From NCBI RefSeq assembly GCF_013368755.1, contig NC_049561.1:1054001-1118000 (forward strand): a stretch of DNA of 64,000 nt. Reading direction: 5' to 3'. Under the pieces are notes generated by a model. That model made no database searches, was not told the DNA's origin, and saw only the letters and a list, made by a program, of their open reading frames with translations. Source of the DNA: Talaromyces rugulosus. Its lineage: Eukaryota; Ascomycota; Eurotiomycetes; Eurotiales; Trichocomaceae. A program made the position numbers and the translations under genes. Shown here piece by piece: positions 25,800 to 35,088 of the stretch. The first letter of the stretch is position 1, and each line of letters opens with the position of its first letter.

Positions 25800-26045
25800 C
25801 GTTACCTAGTAGACTGGGTATAAAGAAGGAGAGAATACATCTGATCTATTTATATTTATTGGGTAGTATAGTTTTCGAGTTTAGCTAATCCTAGATAAGG
25901 AGTTATAAGGAGCTAAAGATAAAAAATTCATGAATAATATTATTTTAGAAAAGAAAATGAACGTGAAGGAAAATATAATAATAATAAAAATCTAATAGAA
26001 TCTTTATTTTATTGAGTAATACCAATAGGGCTCAAAAGACTTACG
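25800..26045. repeat. AT-rich relic sharing two short boxes with 28.8 and 30.5 kb
   Basis: This AT-rich stretch has one box at about 25818-25860 (GAGAATACATCTGATCTATT) that resembles 28815-28860. A second box at 25990-26042 (ACCAATAGGGCTCAAAAGAC) resembles 30484-30525. The sequences differ at many positions, mostly C/T and G/A. It may be a decayed long terminal repeat. The match was found by eye and is not a proven repeat family. Confidence 0.35.
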
Positions 26046-26048
26046 AAA

Positions 26049-28142
26049 TCAATTGCCCTAGCTGTCTATACGCACAAGCCTCCTCCCAGCATTCTCCCGC
26101 AAAACCCAGCGAACCCCCGATGATTCCACCACCTCCTCTCGCTTCGCCCACCCCTTCAGAGCCTCATCATCCATCCGATCTGCCACGTCTAGAATTGGTT
26201 GCGTTTCCTTTGAAACCACCTGCACTACCGTCTACCAGTAACTCCCAATGTACGAGATCTTGGTTGATTGCGCAAACAAAACAGCCACCACCACAATAAC
26301 CAAATAAATTATAATAAGTATTGTCCCCAGCACAAAGCCCGTCCACTGCACAGGAATAGTTGTAGTGACCGAGAACGCCGTCACCGCCGTGATTGGACTA
26401 TTCAATTTGACCAATTGTTCATAGTATGCGATCTAATAGATGCGGGTGAGCAGGGCCTGGACGGCCAATGCCGGACTGGCCGTCGTAATCAGCGTGTCCT
26501 GAAACAGATCAATATGGGTCGTATGGGCGTTGCCAAAATTGGCAATTTTGCGGGAGAGGCTCACGCCGGAATCGGCGGTGTAATTGTAGTTGACGCAGAG
26601 AGTGAGCAAGTTGGGAAGGACGGCCAGGAAGAAGGTGATTGTATCGTCGACTCCTAAGGTATCCGCTGGGGGATGGAAGGTTTCCCATTGGGATCGCGGG
26701 TCTAGCGTGAGGATACCCCAGTTGTTGTTGGTGGAGCTCGTGTTGCCCGGGGATAATACGCCTAGTTGGAGGCGTGAGGTTTCGGTGTTGTAGCTTTAGG
26801 TGTGGTGGTCCCAGGCAGTCTGGGGCTCGAGATTATTAGATGTGCTGTTTATTCTAACAGTGAGGGTTTGTATGGCGAGATTGGAGAGGCAGACAGAGAT
26901 GTGGAGGGTTTCGATATAGATGGATCCGTTAGAGACTATCGCCCAGAGGCTATTAGTTCTGATCGTCTAAACAGCTGCGGCATGGCTATATATACCAATT
27001 ATTGCAGCAGTAAAAACAACGTCAAAGACAATAAATAGAGTCAAGGCATCAGGATAGCCATTGAGCTAGATCAGAGGGTCCTCATTAAGGACTGTCCAGT
27101 TTACAGAACTATTAGGAATGCACAAGCTGGTCTCACCCACCATATTATTGTCCAAGACGGATAGATAGAGTAGTTTGCAGGTGAAGTTGATGTAAGATTG
27201 AAAGTCCAGGTCAATTAAAAGTGGATAGGTTAAATTCTCTATAGGAATCTGTCTAGAAAGGTGTATACAATCTGGCACCGTCATATCTAGAATCAAATTA
27301 ATTAGAGATAGATTAACATAAATGACCTGATTATCTATGACCGGCACTGGGCCATAAAGCTGGTGTAGTTTTATTTGTTGCGCCTCCTCCTCAAAAGGAA
27401 AAAAAGCTTGAAAGGTGTATCCAGTATTATGGAATCCTAATTAGTCTTTAAAGGACTTAGACAGCTTAGTGAATGTCCAGCTAGCTGCAGGAGGCATATT
27501 CCACTATATATTGGCGACGCCATATACAGCATTAAGGACATTGACATTGGTCAAGTTGCTACACTGAGTAAAAGACCCATTGACAAAATCGGACAGAAAG
27601 ATGGTAGATAGGAATTGGGACGCTGTTATCACCAGGACCTCGGTAAGCACCAGTACATAAATGAAACGCGACAGATGAGGCCGAAAGTTGGTCGAAGTCC
27701 ACAGATTACTAAAAGCTATCTTGACTGCCCAAAGTATGGAGTAAAAGGGACTCTGTAGAAGAGAGACGCTCTTAGTCTCTAAAACAATGCCGGCGACCAT
27801 AGCCGTGGCAAGTCCGGCCTGGAAAGCCATCACCATCCGGATAGAGGTGGTGCATACCGTCACCAGTCGCGTCACCCAGCCTGCATTAACGACGCACACC
27901 CAGTAGATCTGTGGCTCGGCCCCGTCAATGGCTTTCAATGATTCGTACCAGAACAGGGCCAGGAGTGTCACTGCGAGCAGGAGGAGGGGGAATCCAAGAA
28001 ATGAAGCCCAAACACTAGCAGTATCGATTCTATGCCAGAGGTTTCTTCGCTTGCGATGGAGCTGTTCCTCTTCCGCGTCATTGTTGTTGTCTTGCGCCAG
28101 GGCTTCTAAGGGGATATACGACATTTCACCCCTAGTAGCCAT
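26049..28142 (-). pseudogene. RIP-like pseudogene of a multi-pass/secretory membrane protein
   Basis: From the ATG at 28142 a single minus-strand frame can be followed for about 2.1 kb. It is interrupted only by stops at 27504, 27441, 27066, 26967, 26796, 26433, 26232 and perhaps 26058, and no frameshift is needed. Every internal stop is TAG or TAA, as expected when C-to-T change turns CAG/CAA (or TGG) into stops. The N-terminus has two hydrophobic spans (GFPLLLLAVTLLALFWY and WVTRLVTVC...). The middle is rich in N-glycosylation-like Asn-X-Ser/Thr. A last membrane span (TGFVLGTILIIIYLVIVVV) precedes a charged cytosolic tail. The layout fits a widespread Aspergillus family of unknown function. 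Flanking DNA is AT-rich. A much shorter, 212-residue product is possible but unlikely to be functional. Confidence 0.8.
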
Positions 28143-29007
28143 GGCACTACTAATAGCACCTGACCGTAGATAGATATCTGGTCAGTTGGATAGGAGCTTT
28201 ACCTGAGGTCAGCCATTCTTAGAGCATGTCAAAAAACATAGCGTGGGGGTGTAGCCGCGAAGGTGGAACTGAAAAAAGACATCAAAGGCTAGCCTCAATC
28301 CTACAATTCACGACGAGTCATAACTTTAGCCTCGTGTTTAGTTGCATACAGGATGGTAGTCATATGCACCATATACCAGCACGTATTTATGCTATAAGAT
28401 CATCTGATTCGCGGGGAGTTGGCTTGAAAGACTCGAATATGAGCATTATATGGTTGCGCATAAACACCAAAGACCCGTGAAGCGAAGGCCCATAAAGTAA
28501 AGCCATAAATAGAAGCTTATAAAAAATACAGAAAACTAGCTAGACCCACAAAAATTAAAAAAGCTAACTGAAAAGGAAATAACATAACCTAAAATAGATA
28601 AATAATTGGCCCAGAATCTTCAGAAACCCACAAAATCCTTTGGCCCTAGCCAGGAAGAGAATAGACTAATCTAAAAAAAGAAAAGAAACGGCTTTTAGCC
28701 TTTAGGAGTTTTATGGTATTTAACAGCCAATAAGGAGATTTTAGTTTACGGCCTGCCAGAACCCGTTCGAGATACTCTGTCTTAGTCATTCTTTTTCTCG
28801 TAGTAAGACCGAACAATAAAGAAAGAGAGAGAGAATGCATTTGATCTATTTAAACTCTATTCAATCAGCAATAGATAGAAACAGAGAAGCCGAGGAGGCT
28901 TATTATATCTGAAGACGAAAGATCTAAACATAGGGAAGAAAAATACTACTGATGACCACCAAACCAATATTCTAACGGAGACTTTGTGCCTTGTATCTCC
29001 AAGATTC
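28143..29007. other. AT-rich intergenic DNA
   Basis: This region lies between the pseudogene start and the protease stop. The part 28490-28720 is strongly A/T-rich. It contains the repeat-like box at 28815-28860, listed separately. No intact gene is seen. Confidence 0.5.
28815..28860. repeat. Copy of the AATAAAGAA...GATCTATT box
   Basis: The segment resembles 25818-25860: a run of GA repeats is followed by ATGCATTTGATCTATTTAAA. The shared order and a few transitions suggest a common origin, perhaps a decayed terminal repeat. By-eye match only. Confidence 0.35.
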
Positions 29008-30439
29008 TTACCATCGATGGACCAATTTTGCAAAGCCCACATTCAGGTTCAGCCCGTCCCAGACAGTGTAATATTCTTTCAATAGCGGAGATCCTAGTAT
29101 CCATACCGGTCTCCCCTCTCCCAAAGGATCTGCGATAGGAATGATAGGGTGGTTGAAAACGGCTTGGCAGATACCAGGCTGGCCGGGATATTCACCGAGA
29201 TTGAAAAAATTGCGCGTCAAGGTCAGATTAAAGTATGAACCGGTGCCATTGTTGATGGAAAATGTCAAAAGCTCCGGTGCGACAGCATCTAGCACGGCAC
29301 ATGGAGCACCCCATGCTCCATTTGGGTCGATCTCCGTGATCTCTGGGGCTATCTGCGCGTATATCTCCGCTGCTATTTGTTTATCTGGTGCTTGAAGGAA
29401 GGCAGTACCAGTGTCAAGGGCAGCGATACCGGGCTTAAATGGCGCTGGTGCCTGGCATCCGCCGCCTGAGCTATTATTGCTACTGTAGTTGCCAGTGACC
29501 AGGACCTTTTTGTCATCAACGAAAAGTGTGGTGAGATCAACGATGTAGAGCTGCGACTCGGAGGTGGCTTTCTGATCGAGATTTATATAGGCAATTTCCC
29601 CGGTATATTTGGAGTGGTCTATCCTTCCAAGAGTCAACTCTGCTCCCATCTCCGACCCAGGGATGAGGTCGAAGGAGAATATCGGTTCCGGCAACAAGCC
29701 ACTGTTGTACCAAGACCAAAAGCTTGGAGTAGTAGAGTTATCAGAACTTGCTTGTGGAGAGATTCCCAAACCTAGGATTCCGTCCATCGGCACGTTTTCA
29801 AAGGAGGATGGGTACAGGTTGCAGAGAGCGAACGTCTGTTCTGGAGATTTGAGTCCATGAAGGGTGACAACATCGGTTACATAAGTGCAATTCGCACTGT
29901 TGTTACCGGCTATGACGGGGACTGAGGTTGCTGCTGTACTGTAGTCTAGGAGCGTGTATACACCAGCGTTGGGGAGAGACGAGAAGGATGTGGATCGCGC
30001 AGGGTCGAAAAGATTGCCATTGCCACATGACGTACATCCCTTATCTGGCAGAACGAGGCCTGTGGAACCAGTGTCGTACATGATGGTACTGTTTCAGACG
30101 TAGTGTCAGAATAGGAGATCACTCAGCGTGTTACATGTACAGATCACTTACAAGGTCTGGGGCGGAGTGCCCACTTCAATCGTGCTGTACCACTATCGGT
30201 TTGCGATTCTTGAGTCAGCACTTGGACATCACACCTGTAAATTTACACGTATTAGGACTCACCTGGAGGTCTGTGTTTGCGATCCAGTCGGTTAAGGACA
30301 CCTCAACTGCTTGTCCATTATTCGATCTCGATGGCTGCGTCCGTTGAACGGCACGGCTTCCTAGTTTGATTGATCCTGGATAGGGAGCCACATGAGGAGC
30401 TAGAGACAGAAAGCCAATAAAAGAGGCCACGGTCTTCAT
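29008..30439 (-). CDS. Secreted pepsin-like aspartic protease (family A1)
   Basis: This is an extracellular or wall-bound acid endopeptidase. Three exons (30263-30439, 30152-30192, 29008-30088) join to 432 residues. The first 20 or so residues form a probable signal peptide (MKTVASFIGFLSLAPHVAPY). A short propeptide follows. The exon 1-2-3 junctions rebuild the family segment VGTPPQT and then the first catalytic Asp in MYDTGST. The second catalytic Asp is in IAALDTGTAF. The pair CTSCGNG after the first motif is a small disulfide loop. Several Asn-X-Ser/Thr sites are present. No GPI tail is seen, because it ends soon after GFAKLVHRW. The stop follows a GTAAGA sequence, so a further exon cannot be excluded. 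It faces a decayed Zn2Cys6 gene. Confidence 0.87.
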
Positions 30440-30878
30440 ATTGGAAGATAAGAGTTGAGAAAAACGAAGTGATAGAACGTCTGATAGAATCTAGATGTGT
30501 AATATCAATAGGGTTCAAGGGACTTGAGGAGGAACTCGAGAGAATAAAGTAGAGAGCAGGCCATCGGGTCATATATATATTTTCTTTTCGAACGGTTCAT
30601 CGTCGGCTTATTTCTTTTGTGTACATAACATTGAACTCGATCGATATTTTTTGATGCCTCTACTATTTAGGGCTCGGTTCGACCCGCATAGTTCCTATTG
30701 GCCGTCTCGTACGGGCAGGCCAATCAGCTGTTGCTCCGCCACAGAGTGGGGCAAACCTTGGTACGACTACCTATATATTTCACCAGCCAAGCATCGTATC
30801 AGTTAAAATGCTTTAGGTGCTTTCCAGGCAGAGAGATTCTGATTTTCCTCATCTAATTTTATATCCACCCTCAAAATA
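30440..30878. promoter_or_regulatory. Divergent promoter region with a repeat-like box
   Basis: The 439 bp lies between the protease ATG and the ATG of the decayed zinc-cluster gene. A TATATATAT stretch is at about 30570-30580 and CCAAT-like motifs occur near 30697-30726. The box at 30484-30525 resembles 25990-26042. Function is inferred from position. Confidence 0.4.
30484..30525. repeat. Copy of the TAATACCAATAGGG-type box
   Basis: The segment holds GATAGAATCT and AATATCAATAGGGTTCAAG, like AATAGAATCT and AATACCAATAGGGCTCAAA at 25995-26035. It lies just upstream of the protease start. By-eye match only. Confidence 0.35.
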
Positions 30879-32765
30879 ATGACGCGCGTCAAAGAAGGAG
30901 AGCGGAAGCGAGCCAAATCTCGGAAACATCGGACAGGCTGTAAGACATGCAAGTTGGTCTTCCCCTCGTATTAGCTAGCACAGCAAGCAGGCTTGCGGGT
31001 GAGGCGGCAAAGGCGACCTGACCTTGATATTAAATTACTTTGTGGGTTGTTGAGCTTTACAGGAAATGGTACTGATCAACATGAGCAGGAGTCAGTACAT
31101 GCCGCATATGCGATGCCCCTTCCCGCCACTAGAATCGATATATGCCTCTTGAGTCATTCACTTAGACCACCATATCTAGTTCGTAAAATAAAATGCGATG
31201 AAGGTCGCCCATTCTGCGTGAAATGTATGGTTCTTATATGTTATCTCCAACGTGGCACTGAAAAATCCTAGGTGTTTCTACCGGGCGAGTATGTGATGGC
31301 TACGAGGAGTTTAAAAGCTTCAGAAAACTCCATTTCCATGCACTCCAACCAAGGACATTGCTCCCAATGGTGCTGCCCGGACCCCTTTTTTCAGATCCGA
31401 GGGAGAGTCGTGCACTGCAGTACTTTGTCGAGCGGACCGCTATCCAATTTGCCACGTTCTTTGCTGATGATTTTTGGAACAAAGAATTACTTCAGCTCGC
31501 TCACTCTGAGTCGTGCATACGGCATGCTCTAGTTGCTTTGTCAGTGTACCACGAAGGCTACGCTGATCCTCACGCCGTGATTGATCCTATATTTGCAAGA
31601 CACCAGCATAGCCTGGCTATCAAAGAAGTTTTATGCTTCAACCACTTGCAACCAATGCATATACATTTTATTTCATGTCTCATCTTCATATGCACCGAGG
31701 TACTGGTAACCCTAAAAACGTCCAAGGATTCGCCAAGGCTAACCATGCTGCGAAGATTTTACAAGGAAACCATGAGTCCGCGATCAACTTGTTAAAGTAT
31801 GGTCACAGGATGATGTCTGAGGCGATTACTCGAGTGTGTGCAGTTAAGAAACTGCCAGACATGAACAGTTTAGTCAACAGAACTATCTCCATTTTTTCCG
31901 AGGTTTTTATCCAGGTGTTAATGGTATTGGCTCCTAGACTCTATTCTAGGCTTGGTTTCCTTCAGCTAATACTTTCTTGAAGCTCCTGGGAGACAGCCCA
32001 CTCTGGAACCTTCACAGAGCACGCCGCAACCACCATAGCACTCCCGTTAGGCCTCAAGCACCGTCTTTTGGCGCATTTGAATCAATATCAGACGCTCGCC
32101 AAGCGCTTATGGATATTGTCAAGGAAATTTGGGCCTGTTCACAACACGACATGATAAGTAGTGAGTCGCTACTGTGTTGGCTGAACACATGGTCGCAGGC
32201 TTTTTCCATTTTTCGTTCCTCCAAAAACATTACTTCGCTTCCCTCGTCTGATCAAAGGGCAATTGCACTTCTTCAGCTCCATTCCTTATATATGCACTCT
32301 GATCTAAAAGCATTACATGATGCTAAAGAGACTCGAATGCCAATAACATGGGGCTCGCATACGCCGGAATTCGCCGAAATGGTGAGTCTGGCGGAAGTGG
32401 CCATGCCGGTGCCAGTGGTAGGCAACGGAAAGCAGCAGCAGCCGCTATTTCACATAAATCTTGGCCTTGTACCGGTTCTATATTCCATCACAACCAGATG
32501 TCGTGACCCAATCGTCCGCAGGCGGGCTCTTCACTTGATGCAAGTGAGATCAATGCAGGAAGGAGTGTGGAGCAGTGCCTTGACTAGCAGGGTAGCACAA
32601 CGTGTGATTGAGCTGGAAGAAGATGCCTCGTCCTTTCCGGGAGGGCATGTTTTAACCTCTTGTCGGATCACAAATGTAAACGTGGAATTTTCTCAAGACC
32701 AACGAAGTGCGACCATACTATTTGGTTCAGCCAACGGCAATAAACAAGAGATTATTACATGGTAG
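30879..32765 (+). pseudogene. Decayed Zn2Cys6 transcription factor
   Basis: The frame starts with a basic leader and GCKTCK, then a zinc cluster with CDEGRPFCVKC and VSTGRVCDGYEEF. It continues in a fungal-specific regulator body (HALVALSVYHEG, ISCLIFICTE, ILQGNHESAINLL). Three features suggest decay. The first intron must be about 213 bp (30953-31165). Its best in-frame acceptor puts ten residues between the second and third Cys instead of six. After about 31922 the frame changes, and the new frame has TAG at 31935 and 31947 before it opens from 31950 to the stop at 32765. Introns at 31225-31271 and 31700-31755 are normal. An unrecognised splice form could still rescue it, so the call is probable, not certain. 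The C-terminal part (about 32000-32765) remains open for 270 codons, suggesting recent loss. Confidence 0.6.
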
Positions 32766-33227
32766 CTTAGTGTTGCACCAGCTTTAATGGGGAGGCCGCC
32801 CTTATGTCTTCTCGCCAGGAGATTGGCAATAGAAGAGATAGCATCATCGTTTATGTTTAGCCCGCCGACTCTCATTTGTGGCTGCGGCTTGAACGAGATT
32901 CTTCGCTCACTGTGCAATATGGGCTATACCGCGTGGGTTAGAAGCTAGCTCAAATGAATAATGTTTGCTCCATCTACAGCTATAAAAGGAGCACAATCAT
33001 TTCTCTATTCCAAATCATAGTTGTTACTTTTCCTGCAGACTGGATCGATTCATAACCAACTGGAGTTGTTAAGCGGTGAAATCTTCTTCTGCCTTGACTG
33101 AGGCTCCCGCATTCCTCGCCAATTTTGTATTAGGAGAATCTCAATCATCTCCTCAAGTATAAGAAGGGATGACCTTGCCCTGTCTTTATGACAAACTCCG
33201 ATTCCTTTAAAATTATCATCAAGCATC
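32766..33227. other. Intergenic region upstream of the orphan gene
   Basis: A TATA-like motif (GCTATAAAAGGAGC) at about 32979-32992 lies 240 bp before the ATG at 33228. I see no other feature. Confidence 0.4.
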
Positions 33228-33683
33228 ATGACCGACATCTCTAGTATCCGCGAGATGGTATTCAAGGAAAATGCGAAACGAATAGTCATGAAAATGAAGA
33301 CGAGATGCTTGAATCCCGATGACTACGCAAACTCAGCGAAAACAATACTCAACGACATTTTCCCTAATTGGGAGAGCGACAACCGGATTCTTTTTCTTGC
33401 GGTGGAAGTGTTTGAAGAGCGCGCCTTTATGGCCTTTGATATCAACCATCATGACTATGACTTCCGCACCGCGCACCAAGACAAGTCACCTCTTCCTGTC
33501 TACGTGCTTAAGCGAGTTCATAAAGGGCGAAACTGGGATCTTATTCGATTGCCCCGCGACGATACCATCATTTGTACGAGATTAGCAGAGCTCCACCGAG
33601 CCCACGGTTACGACGTCGAGCTGCCTATTGTCGAAGACCACACCTCGGTCATTGTACACGCCAATCCCCGGTCGCCAGTCTAA
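33228..33683 (+). CDS. Hypothetical 151-residue protein
   Basis: This single open frame begins MTDISSIREMVFKENAKR and is soluble and evenly charged, with no signal peptide or membrane span. Its protein-like composition, a complete stop and an upstream TATAAAA support a real gene. I do not recognise a family. The middle (AVEVFEERAFMAFDINHHDYDF) and the end (ELPIVEDHTSVIVHANPRS) look like a small alpha/beta fold. It lies in the accessory block next to decayed genes, so it may be lineage-specific. It could also be the surviving piece of a larger gene. Confidence 0.5.
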   Translation: MTDISSIREMVFKENAKRIVMKMKTRCLNPDDYANSAKTILNDIFPNWESDNRILFLAVEVFEERAFMAFDINHHDYDFRTAHQDKSPLPVYVLKRVHKGRNWDLIRLPRDDTIICTRLAELHRAHGYDVELPIVEDHTSVIVHANPRSPV

Positions 33684-34048
33684 TATGGTTGCATGAAGAG
33701 GAGCTTATTGCGTGGCGGGATTGTCAAACAAATATATAAGAATCGAATTAGATCTAACCGCGCTGTTTCTCTCTACCTTGGAGTCGACGAATTGCAAGGC
33801 GGTGTCCCGATGTTGTGTGTCTAATTATCCGAGGCGGGCAACGTAGGTTTTTTGCTCGATAGGTACTAAGCCGGATCGATCCATATCAAAACATTCGAGG
33901 GACATTATTACTAAACAAATCTCTTACACTTAAACATTTCCATGTATACAGACTGTTGAAACCCAACTCAACAACCCTTGTTACACACATATATACACCC
34001 AGCTAAACCCCCTCACATCACATTTACCCCGCAGAAGGAAAAAAAAAA
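33684..34048. other. Intergenic region, promoter of the HD gene
   Basis: This 365 bp probably carries the 3' flank of the orphan gene and the HD-domain gene promoter. A short A run precedes the ATG at 34049. Nothing else is seen. Confidence 0.45.
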
Positions 34049-34729
34049 ATGGCAGTCGATATGCAAGCCCTCATCAAGGCCATGACAGTCTACATGACCA
34101 CATGCATGTCTGGCCACGACCCCTCGCACAACCCAACACACGTCTTGCGCGTCGTCCATCTCGCGCACACTATTCTCGAAGGCGAACTCTCGCGACACTC
34201 TACTACTACGCAATACGACCGAGACATAATCACGCTCGCAGCCACGCTGCACGACATTGGCGATCACAAATACCTGCCAGAGCCAACAGACACAAAAATT
34301 GACCCGAAACAAATGGTCTTCAACACGCTCGTCGCGCACGGTGCAGATGCCTCGCTCGCCGAGCGCGTGCAGACCATCGTGAGCAATGTCTCGTACTCGA
34401 ACGAAATCAAGAACCCGGCTGCGGTGCGCGCGCTGATCGCTGACGAGCGGTATCGTGAGCTTGCCGTGGTGCAGGATGCGGATCGACTGGATGCCATTGG
34501 CGCCGTGGGCATTGCGCGCACGTTTACGTATCTAGGGTCGAGGCAGCAGAAGGGTGCACCGGGGCAGCGGTGGGAACTGGATGAGTCGATTGAGCATTTT
34601 GGAGAGAAGTTGGAGAAACTAGAAGGTATGATGAAGACGGATACGGGCAGGGAAATGGCTCGAGAGCGGACGAGGCGGTTGCGCGAGTTCAAGACGTGGT
34701 GGATGGAGGAGACTGGAAATGATAATTGA
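34049..34729 (+). CDS. HD-domain metal-dependent phosphohydrolase
   Basis: This is a 226-residue single-exon protein of the HD superfamily, close to the bacterial YedJ/YpgQ group. The metal ligands are visible: His in HNPTHVLRVVHLA, the His-Asp pair in ATLHDIGDHKYL, and Asp in VVQDADRLDAIGAVG. Members hydrolyse phosphate esters, possibly nucleotides, but the physiological substrate is not known. There is no targeting signal, so it is likely cytosolic. It converges with the BCAS3-type gene. Base composition is more GC-rich than the accessory block to its left. Confidence 0.88.
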   Translation: MAVDMQALIKAMTVYMTTCMSGHDPSHNPTHVLRVVHLAHTILEGELSRHSTTTQYDRDIITLAATLHDIGDHKYLPEPTDTKIDPKQMVFNTLVAHGADASLAERVQTIVSNVSYSNEIKNPAAVRALIADERYRELAVVQDADRLDAIGAVGIARTFTYLGSRQQKGAPGQRWELDESIEHFGEKLEKLEGMMKTDTGREMARERTRRLREFKTWWMEETGNDN

Positions 34730-35088
34730 AAGTTTGAGTAGTATGCAGTGAGTGAGTGTTATATAGTATTAATGAAACCGAATCACAACTAGCTGTTTTC
34801 TGGATTTCTTCTTTATACAGTTTTTTTCGTGTTTCATAGTGGAGAGACAACATTCGTCAAAAGGGTATTGAAGTTGCAATGTGTTGAACAAATTGCACTT
34901 GAAAATGCACCCAACAAACAACCGAAACTCCTGCCCATAGTCAAAAATCAATAATCCAAATCAAAAATACCTCGCCAGAAAAAATCTAACTCCAAAGCAT
35001 GTCTATAATAACGTTGTCTGTTGTCGGGTCAAATTAGTGCCGACGTGATGAATAACCGAACAGAAGGGAAAAGAAACAAAAAATAATC
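34730..35088. other. Convergent 3' region
   Basis: This 359 bp lies between the HD gene stop and the BCAS3-protein stop. It is AT-rich and no gene is seen. Confidence 0.5.

Noticed and set aside
30501..30525. Possible tRNA-like GGGTTCAAG segment
   Set aside because: No matching A box, acceptor stem or anticodon arm was found at the right distance.
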